A stretch of DNA of 64,000 nt from assembly GCA_946902875.1 (NCBI GenBank), contig OX336340.1:13655566-13719565 (forward strand), in the 5' to 3' direction. A program made the position numbers and the translations under genes. How positions within the stretch are numbered: position 1 is the first letter of the stretch; every line of letters starts with the position of its first letter. Shown in pieces: positions 22,060 to 33,660 of the stretch. The stretch is from Nematopogon swammerdamellus (lineage: Eukaryota > Arthropoda > Insecta > Lepidoptera > Adelidae). The notes beneath the pieces are model-generated. The model made no database searches. It saw only the letters and a program-made list of their open reading frames with translations, and was not told the DNA's origin.

Positions 22060-22985
22060 ATGAGTCAGAGCGCCAAGAGCGCATGCTTCGACCAGACAAT
22101 GTCACCTCTGGCACCTGTAGGTACCATACCGGAGACTTCTCTTTGGATTGCTGGCTATACTGGATTAGAGAACACAACATTATATTTAAAATGTACAAAA
22201 ATTGTACAATGCACACGTTATTTGGTCTGTGCACATTTTGCTCACAAAAGACTTCAACGCTAAAAGAAACCAAAACGATTCTGCTCATTTGTTCGTCGCG
22301 CCAAAGTATTGTGTACAAAATGTTCCTCAAGCAACATCAACTTAACGGCTATTTCAAACGGTGACAAAAACTAATAAACGGCAATACTAACATAATGAAA
22401 ATTTTGTTAATGTGAATTATGCCTTCCATAAAGTGTTAGACACTTCGTGCTGTTTACAACCAAGACTGTCTTAGTCGTCAGACAAAACTACACCCGCCGC
22501 GCCATTGCTCCAACAGATACGGAGTAACGTGTCAAATGCCGCGCGTGACCGCTAATAAATTATTTTACTACAATGTTCAAAATTTACCAGGTTATATTTA
22601 CGAAAATTAGACGAGAAAAATGTTCAATTTTATTCCAAATTACAGATACGTACTCCATACCTACTGCCGATGTCACTAATACATGTGCGCGGAAGCACGC
22701 AGCGTGTTCAGTGGAGGAATCAGGATCTCAATGAGTTTGGCTGGGCTAAGGTGGGCCGAATCTAAATAAACTATACCATCACGCTCTGCTCTTACTGGGT
22801 GTCACAAAAATTGTGTTCATATCCGAAGGCAATGATTCTGCCGAACAACTTTGTCTTTGAAAATCCTAACTTCTGTTCCAGCATAGTTTCATAACAAAAT
22901 TTGTTCATATTCAGGTGATACTGAAACTGAATTTTCAGATGTATGCACATAATTTGAGAGACACTTTGTATAATTTAAGAGCATC
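22060..22985. other. Intergenic, no recognisable feature
   Basis: Several overlapping frames of 67-93 codons at 22058-22364 give no recognisable protein. No repeat family recognised. Confidence 0.4.
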
Positions 22986-23016
22986 ATGCAAGCCGGTTCT
23001 TAAAAGGGTTCTTTCG

Positions 23017-23231
23017 AACCGGTTCTAAGAACCATTCTGCAAACTGGTTCTTAAAGGGTTCTTTCGAACCGGTTCTTGAACCCACCTGCGGAACCGGTTC
23101 GTTTGAAGAACCGGTTCATCGGTTTTTGAACCGGTTCAGAAAACCGGTTCCTAAACCAGTTATTTTATGAACCGGTTCTTTAATAACCGTAACCTCTTTA
23201 GAACCCTTTTCGAACCGGTTACGAACCGGTT
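23017..23231. promoter_or_regulatory. Cluster of nine AACCGGTT palindromes (possible Grainyhead-site array)
   Basis: Exact AACCGGTT occurs at 23017, 23067, 23092, 23109, 23129, 23142, 23170, 23213 and 23224. One-mismatch forms lie at 22991 (AGCCGGTT), 23042 (AACTGGTT) and 23154 (AACCAGTT). Most are extended to GAACCGGTTC. A roughly 25-bp piece is repeated at 23000 and 23051. AACCGGTT is the established dimer site of Grainyhead/CP2 factors, which control epidermal and cuticle genes in insects; the cluster lies about 2.4 kb upstream of the cuticle gene 1 promoter. It could equally be internal repeats of a transposon; regulatory function is inference. Confidence 0.45.
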
Positions 23232-23234
23232 CTT

Positions 23235-24165
23235 TGAACCTTTTTCGGTCCCTGGTCGTGAGGGAACTAAATATTGTTAAATAGGATGGGTACGCCTTGG
23301 CTTTTCTCTATTGATATAATTTACAAAACTACCCTGACAAAACAGCTCTCACGCATTTTGCGAGACTATTTCGATATACTCGGAACAAAAAGTTTACGTT
23401 AGGTACGTTAGATAAGATCCATTGTGCGTTACTTGCGTTTGTAATTCTGGGGTTTATTGCGATCCATCTGTTGCGTGGCACTAAAGATGTTTCGAACTAT
23501 CTATGTAGTACCTTTAAATCCGTTGCAGGTGGTGCATAGTATCGTTGCTGTGTAGTGCTATGTCTGACATTAGTGTTTAAACACTACCAAAACACATTTT
23601 GTCATTGTGCGTATGTGTAGGTACACACACACTCGTGAAAATTATTGGTTCGCACGTGGCGGACAAGGACATTATTTTCGTATTCAGTGTTATATATAAT
23701 TTATAGACGAGTACTATTTATTTTTCTTTAATAAGAACTATTGCTTACATTATAAATAAAAAAAGTTACTATTAACTAGTGAAACTACTAATAATATTTT
23801 TATCATTTCTAAAATATCTCGAAGGATTAGATATTCGTCTTTAGTTTAGTCTAGATTTTTCACAGAAAGAAGATTCTTTATTCATTTATATTACAAAGGC
23901 ACATAAATTATGTATGAACGTCGACAACCGCAACCCAACCTCCATTCCACCTGAGCTCAGAACAGCTAATTGACGTATGAAGCTCAGTAGAAGAGATGTA
24001 CTGCACTGTTCTACTGGATGGGGCCTCGTCTACTACTTCAGACAATAGCATAGTTCTACTGCCTACTATGTCAATATTTTTATTGACACTTATTGAACGA
24101 TCAAGTGAATGTTTCTTCATTTTTAATCATGATGTCGTTAAACCTAACTCCTCTTAATAATAATG
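23235..24165. other. Intergenic, no supported gene
   Basis: A minus-strand frame of 70 codons (23908-24120) starts MKKHSLDRSISVNKNIDIVG. It has no recognised homology and abuts a LINE fragment, so it may be unrecognised mobile DNA. Confidence 0.4.
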
Positions 24166-24167
24166 AT

Positions 24168-24475
24168 ATAATACTCGACGATCGTTGTGCCCATAGTCGT
24201 TTCGGCGCATGGGCTGATAGCGAAGAGCCTCGACGACCACCTAAAGAAGCTCTCACTGAGTGGTTGGGTCAAGGGCCTGATCCAGAAGGCAGCCCTGGTC
24301 GACACTGCGCGTATAGTCCGGAGGTTTCTCACTTTGGGATCCGACCATTGGTAGCCTGGGCTCGCCCCCCGCCCGGTGGTGGAAACTCCGTTTGTTTTTA
24401 TATAAATTTTAGGTTTTAATTTTGTAAAAATGTAAAATTTATATAAAATGAAATGTGTAAATAAATGGATAAAAT
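24168..24475 (+). mobile_element. RLE-type LINE (family C), 3' fragment
   Basis: It encodes [20 protein letters not shown], then [20 protein letters not shown] and RIVRRFLTLGSDHW before a stop. A GC-rich CCGCCCGGTGGTGGAAACTCC block and an AT-rich 3' UTR ending near TGTAAATAAATGG follow. Same 3' end as 28595-28865 and 56590-57390. Confidence 0.82.
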
Positions 24476-24483
24476 AATGATAT

Positions 24484-24562
24484 AATAATATTTCTTCACT
24501 AGATATATGCATATTTTTCCTCTTATTTTTCGGCTTTGCATCTATCTAGTGAAGAAATATAA
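24484..24562. repeat. Small inverted repeat and tail of a tRNA-derived repeat
   Basis: ATTTCTTCACTAGAT and its inverse ATCTAGTGAAGAAAT bracket CGGCTTTGCATCTATCTAGT, a tail also found after the tRNA-like heads at 58495 and 63718. Confidence 0.5.
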
Positions 24563-24601
24563 AGCATACATAATACATATAAAAATAAAAGATGATATCT
24601 T

Positions 24602-24976
24602 TTACTTTATGGAAGCTGACACATCACCTACAACATCTGTGATGTCAGCCCATAACACCGGGTGAACTAGGTGCCATGTCAGTGCTTCCCTTCGATCGTG
24701 CCGGCTACACTGAACTGGATGGAAAACACAAACTATTTACATAGCCGTTTCAACGGACTCTTCATTCAGTGCGGTGCCCGTGGTACCAACCCGGGGTGTT
24801 GAATCCTACCACCAAGTATAAGGTAGAAAGGGAAGTGACCTACAGTTTTACGTGGAATCCGAACCACGGTCAGCCTCCAACGGTCGAGCGGTCACCCATC
24901 CAAGTACTGACCGCGCACAGCGTTGCAACCAATAGCAACAGTCGACTGTCTGCACCACTGAGCTATCGAGCCTGAC
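24602..24976 (-). repeat. tRNA/5S composite SINE (family A), near full length
   Basis: Head at 24976 (GTCAGGCTCGATAGCTCAGT), block GCGCGGTCAGTACTTGGATG, body and tail ending GTCAGCTTCCATAAAGTAAA. A short piece of the CGGTTGGCTAC block is missing near 24620. Confidence 0.87.
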
Positions 24977-25466
24977 ATATTAACATAATATGTTGGTGAT
25001 CGGACATGTTTTGTAATAGAAGCAAGATGAGATTTGACACTTGTTAAAAAAAGCCTGAATAATCAGTATGAATGCGAGGGACTCTTCTATAAATAAATTA
25101 GATAAAGTAGGAATTGCGATATCACCCAGTGTTTATATTTATCAAAATATCTGGTATGCTAGGAATTATATGCAGAACGCTATTCTTCATTCCAATATTC
25201 AGTAGCATCATACTAGGCGTAAAAATAATACTCAAATTACGAAGCACAGGTCATCAAAAATTTCGTTTGTTTTGCTTAATTTATTATGCACATTGTATAT
25301 ATAAAATATGTACCAGAAGAGATAGAAAATCTTAATGATATTTCTTGTAAAGAAAGCCTACTACAAAGAGGCCGTAACTAATAAAATAAAATTATATCTT
25401 GAGGTTCTGATTGCATAATTAGGAACTGTCTTCCGGCGAGTGTTTCCCGAATCCTTTAACCTGGGT

Positions 25467-25710
25467 TTTTTATGGAAACTGACACAGTTGGCTACATACA
25501 TCACCTATAACATCCGTGATGTTATCCCATAACATCGGGTGAACGAGGTGCCATGTCAGTGCTTTCCTTCGGTCGTGCCGGCTACACTGAACTGGACGGA
25601 AAACACAAACTATTTACATAGCCGTTTCGACCGACGTTTCATTCAGTACGGTGGTACCAACCCGGGCGGGTTGAACCCTACCACCTAGTAAGGTAAGAAG
25701 GGAAGGGACC
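25467..25710 (-). repeat. tRNA/5S composite SINE (family A), 5'-truncated
   Basis: It runs from the CCCTTCTTACC block at 25710 to the GTCAGTTTCCATAAAAAA tail at 25467. tRNA and 5S modules are absent. Confidence 0.83.
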
Positions 25711-25784
25711 GAAAATTGTAAATTTATAGTTATACGAGTATGACATTAAAAAACGTTTTTGTTTGTTTTGTATGTCAAGGCCCT

Positions 25785-25960
25785 TTTTCTAAGGAACGTA
25801 AAAATTAAAAATATGAAAAAGGGACCCTTATTTTGATCGCTCTGGAGTGTGTATGTCCGTCTATCGGTCACACACAGATATCTCTGAATTTAATCAAACT
25901 GACGGCATAATTCGCAGAATTTACCCGCGGACAGGCGTCAAATAATTCAGTGAAAAGTAC
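25785..25960. repeat. Dispersed CGGAACCC-type repeat fragment
   Basis: AAGGAACGTAAAAATTAAAA, AAAAAGGGACCCTTATTTTG, ATCGCTCTGGAGTGTGTATG and GTCCGTCTATCGGTCAC place it with the TCCGTC-bearing repeats. Confidence 0.45.
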
Positions 25961-26329
25961 AGGGTACCCCAAAAAGTGATCCAAAATTATTTTGAATGTG
26001 TTTCAATAAATCGAGTATTATGACATTCTGTAGGCATTGTTGAGATAATTTTAAAAGTATAAAACATGGCTAATATAACTAAGTTTGCTTTAAGAAATAT
26101 TTCGTTCAAAAATTTAAAAAAAGTTGTCTCCGAACTTTTTCCTATTACGGGTTTATTAACAAACTATTTTCTACAACTTATTGACTAAAGCACGATTTAT
26201 TTTCATAGCCGTTTTGACCGACCTTCTTTCAGTTTGGTTGAACTAATCCGGACGATTTAAGCCCTATGACAAGTGAACATGGTTCACCTATACCGGCTTT
26301 TTCATACATGGATGGACAAGTATATGAAT

Positions 26330-26520
26330 ATTTATTTAGATATTATGTTTGTATATTCTTTATTTCACATATTGAAAATTTTACATTAATTTTATATATA
26401 TTATATAAAAAAGTAATCAAAATACACAAAATTAATATAAAAATTAAATACGGTAATACCGCCGGCGGCGGGAGACCAACCTCCAAGCACGCCGGCTCCC
26501 GGAGCTCTCCGGGACTTCTT
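26330..26520 (-). mobile_element. Possible 3' end of another RLE-type LINE
   Basis: Antisense carries CCGGAGAGCTCCGGGAGCCG, GCGTGCTTGGAGGTTGGTCT and CCCGCCGCCGGCGGTATTAC, then an AT-rich stretch. The arrangement parallels the CCGCCGCCGGTGGTGGAAAC 3' end of family C, but no coding part remains. Confidence 0.4.
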
Positions 26521-26682
26521 ATGTTTTATTATTATAATATCTATTCGTACGTAATAATATTTATTCGTAATAAATCTGTGACCTACCTAACACAATAAAT
26601 TAAAATCGGGCTGGACTTAAAATCGGCGACGAAAGTCACAAGCTAAGTTCAGACCTTCGTTCGGCAAGGATACATATTTTTG

Positions 26683-27012
26683 AAGTGAAAACTTCTTTAG
26701 CGGCGCTTGGCACTTTTTTGGATGGGTAAAAAATGTTAAACTCGCGCGTCAGATCCGTAAGTAAAGCCGAAAGCGAATCAAGGGAATCCGATATTCGTTT
26801 GGTCATTTATGTGATTTCGTGGCTCAATGGTAAGGATGTAGGATTATTATTTTTTGACCATGGGTTCGAATCCCACCAAATTTTGTTTGTTTTTTTTTCT
26901 TTTGTTTTCTTTTTTAAGCAATGTTACGGTGTTTAAATTTTTTTAGGGTGTTTAGTTTTTTTTATAACCACCTTAGAATTGTTTTCGGAAATACAAAAAG
27001 TTTTCACTTCTG
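26683..27012 (+). mobile_element. Non-autonomous element with GAAGTGAAAACTT ends and an internal tRNA-like segment
   Basis: The left end GAAGTGAAAACTTCTTTAGC and right end AAAAGTTTTCACTTC are inverted over about 13 bp. Inside, at 26810-26885, are box A-like GTGGCTCAATGGTAAGG and a T-arm CATGGGTTCGAATCCCACC. The left module also occurs at 11255 in a second copy that ends with the same TGCCGGCAC..CCGGAGTGCA motif. Confidence 0.6.
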
Positions 27013-27044
27013 CCGGCACCCCCGGAGTGCACCTGAGGCTTTTT

Positions 27045-27778
27045 TTTATAATTTATTTATTTATTAAATCTATGTTTTCACGTTTTTTTTTTCTTATATT
27101 AATTTTACATATTTGTAACTATTATTATTTGTAACTTAATCTAAAGTTAATATAAAAAAGAAACGGAGTTTCCACCACCGGCGGCGGCGAGGCGAACCCA
27201 GGCTACCGATGGTCGGGTCCCAAAGAAAGGAACCTCCGGACGATGCGTGCAGTGTCGAGCAGGGCTGCCTTCTGGATCTGGCCCTTGACCCACCCACTCA
27301 GCGAGAGCCTCTTAAGGTGGTCATCGAGGCTCTTCGCTATCAGCCCATGCGCTGATACGACTATGGGCACAACAATCGTCGAGTCGACGGGCCACATTTT
27401 GATAACCTCGTGCTGTAGATACAGATACTTCAGCATCTTCTTTGCTTCCTTACTGACGAGGTTACCATCGTGCGGCACGGCGATATCGACGAGCGTTGCG
27501 CGCCTCGCCTCCCGGTCCACTTTCACAATATCAGGTCTATTCGCGAGAATAGTCCTATCTGTAATAATGGACCGGTCCCAGTAGAGTGTGACATGACCGT
27601 TCTCAAGAACTGGCGGCGGATTGTACTTATAGTAAGGCACTTCGGTACCTACAAGGTGGAACTTTAAGGCAGGTTGCTGGTGGATAATCCTGGCTACTAG
27701 GTTGTGTCTATACAAATACTCGGTGTTGGCAAGCTGCGAACAACCGGAAATCACATGTCTGAGGGACTTGCCAGGTTG
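27045..27778 (-). mobile_element. RLE-type LINE (family C), 5'-truncated copy with ORF
   Basis: A 183-codon open frame (27203-27754) encodes the carboxy-terminal endonuclease region: [77 protein letters not shown] and [20 protein letters not shown]. The D-x2-R..PDI..D..LVDIAVP pattern is a PD-(D/E)xK-type nuclease core as in R2/R4/NeSL-group LINEs. Its 3' UTR runs to about 27045. The truncation point at 27778 lies within the Cys-His motif region. Confidence 0.85.
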
Positions 27779-27779
27779 G

Positions 27780-28590
27780 TTTATTTATTTATTATTAGTT
27801 ATTTTCCTTAACTAAGTTTTATTCTGTATACATTTTTAAATTATTTTTACACGTGTCTTTTATTGCTTAATTTTATTATTTTTGTATTACTTAGTTTAGT
27901 TTTAATGTGTAAGAAGTGTTAATTTTAAGATGTATGTTTATCTATTTTTTAAGTTATCTATCTGCGTCAACAATAAATATATTTCATTTCATTTCATAAC
28001 AAGTAAAGCTTTTATTTAACTATCCTGTACTTACATATACATATATTATGAACAAGTATTTTTATTGTTAATATTTTTTTCAATTCTCAACTATATTATC
28101 ACACTCTCAAACATCCATATCCAACCATAACTGGATGAAATCTCTGTAAGATATAAGTACGCATTTGTACCGCATGCACATTTTATATTGCGTTTGTTTC
28201 TGTAAAATATTTAAGGAATAAAGTATTTTCTATCTTCTAAATTTAAGCTCATCCTATAAATCATCGCGAGCAAAACGATTGAGTATAAAGCTCGGTCGGT
28301 GGGTCCCGCCCAGAGCAAAACGTTACAACTTACAACACTATAGGAAGTCGGCGTAGGGACAGGCTGACACGTCGCACGGCGCGGCGCCGCCGCCGGCCCA
28401 CTAGCGTCGTGACTGCGAGGAATTCAATTACCTTCGTTCTGCTTTTTTTCTATTGTTCACAGATTTAGACGTAAGATTAATTGTGTCGTTATTATTTTAA
28501 TCGTAATATAATTCATCATTAGTTCGAATGTTTGCGAAAGCTCTATATCTGAAATGCTCCAAATGAACAGATTTTTTGTATTGTGTTTTT
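27780..28590. other. Intergenic, no supported gene
   Basis: AT-rich with a GC-rich patch at 28360-28410 (GGCGCGGCGCCGCCGCCGGC). A TATA-like GAGTATAAAGCTCGG at 28280 has no ORF downstream that I can support. Confidence 0.4.
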
Positions 28591-28594
28591 TTTT

Positions 28595-28865
28595 CATGAC
28601 CTCGATGACCACCTTAAGAGGCTCTCGCTGAGTGGTTGGGTCAAGGGCCAGATCCAGAAGGCAGCCCTGCTCGACACTGCACGCATCGTCCGGAGGTTCC
28701 TCTCTTTGAGACCCGACCATCATCGGTAGCCTGGGCCCTGGGCTCGCCCCGCCGCCGCCGCCGCCGGTGGTGGAAACTCCATTTGTTTTTATATCAATTT
28801 TAGGTTTTAATTTTGTAAAAATGTAAAATTTATATAAAAAGAAATGTGTGAATAAATGTATAAAT
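28595..28865 (+). mobile_element. RLE-type LINE (family C), 3' fragment
   Basis: It encodes [40 protein letters not shown], then the CCGCCGCCGCCGGTGGTGGA block and the 3' UTR. It is 5'-truncated to about 270 bp. Confidence 0.82.
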
Positions 28866-28869
28866 TAAC

Positions 28870-29560
28870 CACAGAAGCCAATTCCACGCCTGTGCAGTGT
28901 GACACAAGAGACGTTTATAGTTGCATATAAATACATACCTATATACCTACATATTTAAAGTAATGGTCCTAAGTAAATTTTATGTTTATCATAATTTGCC
29001 CATTAAATAATTAATATACTTAGTGGGTTAAATTACTTAAATATTTTAGTACTAGGTAATAATAGCTCAAATATTTGCAGATGTTTTGTTAGATAAATGT
29101 TTATTGCGCTCCTCTTGTCACACGATATTCTCAATTTTTTTTCGAACGGATGTCAATTCATTCTTTCGCAAATTTTTTGTGCAAGAAGGGTTCAAATATT
29201 TCGAAATTGTAAAGATCAGATTAAAATTTACGTTGATCTAAGCACCTGCAATAACCATTAACTGTTGAGATTACCGTTCATGAATACGTGTGAAGAGATG
29301 TTAATAAAATGTTTTAATAACAAAGTTTTTTTTAAATTATAATTCCTGTGTTTAATAATGAAGTGCAACGTGTCGATTATTCTGTGACCTACAATCGTCA
29401 AACTCATCGGCAGAACTATTCATTCAATCCTTTACGAGATGCTGCTCATGAATATATATTCGCGATAACTGCACCCGCTGCAATAACCAACAAATTTTAA
29501 GATTATTCTTAATAATAAGAACCACTAAGTTCTCTTTAATAAATATAATCAATACTAATA
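28870..29560. other. Intergenic, no recognisable feature
   Basis: AT-rich; no gene or repeat family recognised. Confidence 0.4.
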
Positions 29561-29564
29561 ATAA

Positions 29565-29700
29565 ATCTGTAAGGGATGGTCAAGGATAATTACTTTGTTT
29601 TATAAGATATTGCGTTTGTAGACTCTATGTATGATACCAATACTTTATTGAGGATTTTTAGAAATCTTTTATGCATGTACGTATGTATGTACCTAGTCAA
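29565..29700 (+). repeat. Dispersed repeat family D, partial copy
   Basis: It shares AATCTGTAAGGGATGGTCAA, TTGTAGACTCTATGTATGAT and TTTTTAGAAATCTTTTATGC with copies at 43735-44185 (plus) and 52128-52495 (minus). It serves as an empty-site reference for the insertion at 43806. Confidence 0.65.
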
Positions 29701-29821
29701 GAGTTAACTATGCGCTACTATTTTCATACTATTTTCTTTAGAGAGCTTTGAGTTTTTCGGCGCAAGCAGCCAATCTTTGGTCTGTGTATTTTCTTCTTCA
29801 TATATTATTATAGTTTAATTA

Positions 29822-30487
29822 GGCAACCACCTCGGGGTCCTCGGTGTCGAACTGTCGCACGACTTGAACTTCCGGCGCCATATTGAGGGCAAGGCCAAGC
29901 TGGCCTCAAAAAAGCTGGGCGTACTAAACAATGAGCGGCGGTACTTCACGTCGCGGTGTGAAGTGCCCCCGCACTATACCAGCTCGCGCCGCTAGACTCA
30001 ATCCAGCGTCGTGCCGTGCGACTGGTGGGTGACCCAGCGGTGTCCCACGATATAGAACCACTGCAACTCCGTAGGGAGTAGGGACGTCGGCTACCTAAGT
30101 GTGTTCTATCGTCTATTTCATGGGGAGTGTCGTCTATTTCATGGGGAGTGCTCGGAGGAGCTGTTAAACGCGATTCCGCCGTCCCCATTCCACCTCCGCA
30201 CTACGCGTACTGGGCAGGGGATGCACCCCTATTCAATCGACCACGGGCGCACCAACCGGTTCTGTAGATCTTTTATTCACAGAACCGGGAAAATGTGGAA
30301 CGCACTCCCTGCCCATCTATTTCCCCCCAAGTACAGCCTGGGGGTTTTCAAAAGGGGCGTGAAAAGGCTCCTGTCAGGCCGGCATGGCATTCGCAATCCC
30401 CGTGCATCACAGAATGTCCATGGGCATCGTTAGACACCTACTTGTGGGTGAAACGATGCCACATGTCCCTCTATCAATAAAAAAAGT
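29822..30487 (+). mobile_element. LINE family B, 5'-truncated, degenerate
   Basis: The start encodes [20 protein letters not shown] and [14 protein letters not shown], then frameshifted sequence. An open stretch 30101-30433 encodes [60 protein letters not shown] and YSLGVFKRGVKRL. A 19-bp tandem duplication (GTCGTCTATTTCATGGGGA) at 30108-30145 interrupts it. The antisense relative at 50655-51350 begins at the same point. Confidence 0.8.
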
Positions 30488-30489
30488 CC

Positions 30490-31860
30490 TATGCATGCGT
30501 GACAAACGTTTGATTAAAATGAGGTTTTCTGTACTGAGATCGTAATAGGTAAGATGTTCAGTACGCTCAGAGCGAATAAACTATTTTAACGATCAATTCA
30601 CCTCATCATACATATTTATTACAATATATAACAGAAACGTGTTAAAATAACGTTTTAGGTGAGGCAAATAAACAATTAAATGTTTTTTGATTACCTTACT
30701 TTGCCACATAACTATTCCGTAAGTTGGTCATGATATCAACATAAAGTTTCAAAAAAGTTACGAGCTTCATTGCAATGACTAAGCACGACCGTGGCAGATA
30801 CTATCTGTAGAGTGTGACAAGAGACGGAAGATAGCTAAGCCCCGAGTTATCGCATAATTTCCCGTTCTCTGTGTGCCTGTAGCGACGTGCACTAACATAG
30901 TAGGTATACAGTCAACTCTGAAGGTATAGTCACCTGTAGAACCCTGTCATTCTCATCAGCCTGTTGACCACTTAGAACATATAATATGTAGCGAGTAGGC
31001 ACATATTTACTAAAGTTCTAAATGCGTATCTCGACTTTTACACACTGCAGACGGCACGCACACATGAGATTGCCAATGAACGAGCTCAGAGCAGGATCAT
31101 CGCTCACTTTTCACGTCCTTCGCTCCGCAGTAAAAGTAGTCAGTATTGAGAACGAAGAGGCGCTTAATGCTAATGGAAATGCATTACCGCGGGAGGTGTC
31201 ACCTTGCTGCGAGCGCTCATTAGCCGAGCGATTAAAACATTCCTTACACAACGACCGTGCTCCTCTTCACCCGGCTCTTGACCCCTGACTCGGACACACT
31301 CTGAGGAATCCGAGTGAACGTTGTGGAGAGTGACGCGCTACCGACTTCCACATGCCATCTAGAATGGAGTATCGGAGATAATCTGATTAGCTTAGAATTG
31401 CTAAGAACACAAAAGACTTCATATAAAAATAATCCGAAACTAACAAATAAAAATACATACATAGTAGATCCAAAAGTTCGTGACCTAACATACAAAGAGC
31501 CATGATTTTTTTTTAAATCTACCCTCATTTGTTACTACGATTCTTCAGTAATAAATGTGAGAAGTTTGGTTCCACGCTGCTGGTTGATACTGCATGCCAT
31601 ATTTTTTTCGTGATAATTTGTGTAACGTTAACTGACAAGATTTCCAATAATAAAGAAAATTCGGAAGAAATCAAAGAAAAAAAAAGAAATCAAAAAAGGT
31701 ATGATAGTCGCAGTAAATGAGTATTTTGACGACCTTCCGTTATCATTTTTTTTCGAAGGTATAAACAAGTTGCAGGTCAGGTGGAAAAAGTGCATTGACT
31801 TTGATGGAGACTATGTCGAAAAATAAAAATAGACTTGGACCCATTTTTCTTTAATTTTCA
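30490..31860. other. Intergenic, no supported gene
   Basis: A plus-strand frame of 88 codons at 31022-31288 and several near 60 codons lack recognisable domains, initiator context or splice partners. No repeat recognised. Confidence 0.4.
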
Positions 31861-31867
31861 TGGTCCT

Positions 31868-31972
31868 CGTACATACCACATGCTGTATCCCGAAAATTGG
31901 GGTAAGCAGAGTAATCGATATTGTGCTGCTAGGATTCTGGTAAATTACAACACAACATCGACCACCACTAAT
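31868..31972 (-). repeat. SINE family B, 3' fragment
   Basis: ACATACCACATGCTGTATCC, CGAAAATTGGGGTAAGCAGA and ACAACATCGACCACCAC match the tail halves of the copies at 42605 and 44508. Confidence 0.75.
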
Positions 31973-32584
31973 AACTATTTGCAAATAAAAACCCTAGATA
32001 CTACTTACTTACAAAAGAAATACCTCCTTCATTCTGTCCTCCGAGAAGGCGCTGAGTGTTCCCAGTGCGTCAGCTACCTTCCAGCGCTGAACGAAGCTGA
32101 AAATCATAATTCTTCGCTGAATGAATTATGATTTTCAAGACGTGCAAAGCAGTTGTAGCCGCCCACGTACGACATCCGTGTCTATTACGCCACGGAAAGT
32201 AGAATTTCTCCAAGTGGTGTCATCTCCAGCGGTGGTCAAGGTGAAGCTAGGCGATGCCGCCGCCGCGGGGCGCTCGCTCCGACGCACCGCGCAGCGCAGG
32301 AGCTGTTGTAATCGTACTCATTCTGATTAAACGTCTAGATTATTCCATATATAAGATTATTTAATATATTCGACCTCCGAGATAACCGTGACAGATAACT
32401 ATTTTCCAGACATGGCGTCGTTTTACCGATTGCCAACTATTTCATACTATTTATAGTGAATAAATGTTTTTTTCTATTACCCATATTTGGTTTTTTATAT
32501 TTTAATATACCTTTTATATCTATATTTTATAAAACACACACTTATTCTAGCATATATTTCAACTATAAATTGTCGTCATAAGTG

Positions 32585-32588
32585 TTTA

Positions 32589-32631
<43 letters not shown>
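32585..32631. repeat. (TA)n microsatellite
   Basis: About 20 TA units with one interruption near the left end. Confidence 0.95.
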
Positions 32632-32633
<2 letters not shown>

Positions 32634-32639
32634 AAAATT

Positions 32640-33580
32640 TACGACGTTTGAGGTTAATGGACGATATTTAGGCCGGGTGAATGATACGCGCCGAGGTTCC
32701 AGATGTATGAAGATTCCTATGTTATTAGTTATATTTTTTCTTTGAGTGGTGGACTAAATGACTTAATGATGCGGACGGTGAAGCATTGATTGAATGGATT
32801 TTGATGGTTTCGGCAATGTGTAGGGATGAGAAGAGGCGAGTTTACTGAGTTAGATGTGAATCTGTGGTGATTGATTCTAAATGGATTGATGGAGGTGCAA
32901 TGACGGCATTCCAGAATGTATATTTATACTATTTATTGTACACATTTACATGTTTCATGTTACCTACCTACCTACCTGTTAATAAATCTTCGAAAATAAC
33001 CTAAATGCAGATTAGGAATATCCAGGAACTTATATTGACTGTGACTCGCCTACTATATGCTATACAAAAAGTGTGTTTGATGTCAATGCAAATATTAGCG
33101 TTTGCTCGTCAATAATGTTTAAATGTCACGACAAAGTTCGTCTGTGCATTGCAAATGTCAGGCTGTATAATTAATTAGAACCGAAATAAGTTGTCCGGTT
33201 CAAATTGCCCATAATTTTCCTGCGTTCGGGGATCGATAAGGTGCTTTCAATTTGACGGTCGTGCCGCAGAACGGGACGGGCTGCTTGACCTTTCCCGAGA
33301 GACACCGAACTCCTTTGTTCGGTTCGGCGCACCGGCAGCGCGGGGGCGGGCGGGGGCGGGCGGCGGCGCGGAGGGGCGTAGGTAGAGCGGCTGTAGATAG
33401 CTCATCGAACGCCGTAAAATATGTGGGACGCCTCCGCACCGAAGCGACCACCTTGGAGAGTAATCCGCGAACGTTCTGTCACGAAATGAGACCATTCACA
33501 TTTCCACACCCCAGGCTTGGTCTTCCCTCATGTTAATTAGTTTGCTACGGGGTTCAGTTTTGAAGTACTTACATTTGCGG
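32640..33580. other. Intergenic with a GC-rich patch
   Basis: The GC-rich patch at 33320-33390 (GCGGGGGCGGGCGGGGGCGG) opens frames on both strands through composition only. A (CCTA)n stretch is at 32960. No gene supported. Confidence 0.4.
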
Positions 33581-33584
33581 CGGG

Positions 33585-33660
33585 CGGCCGAGTGGTCTGG
33601 GCGTCGGCTTCGCTTGCGAGAGTTCCGAGGTTCGAATCCAACCGACGCGGCGTGAGTGAA
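33585..33660 (+). repeat. tRNA-like sequence (Ser/Leu-type head), probably a SINE or pseudo-tRNA
   Basis: It has a box A-like GGCCGAGTGGTCTGGGCG and box B GAGGTTCGAATCC. The T-stem and acceptor stem do not pair fully, so a working tRNA is unlikely. Confidence 0.5.

Noticed and set aside
23908..24120. 70-codon minus-strand ORF as a gene
   Set aside because: No recognised motif; it abuts a LINE fragment and could be unrecognised mobile DNA.
28275..28330. TATA promoter of a plus-strand gene
   Set aside because: GAGTATAAAG looks suitable, but no supported ORF or exon follows.
31022..31288. 88-codon plus-strand ORF as a gene
   Set aside because: No recognisable domain, no signal peptide, no splice partner.
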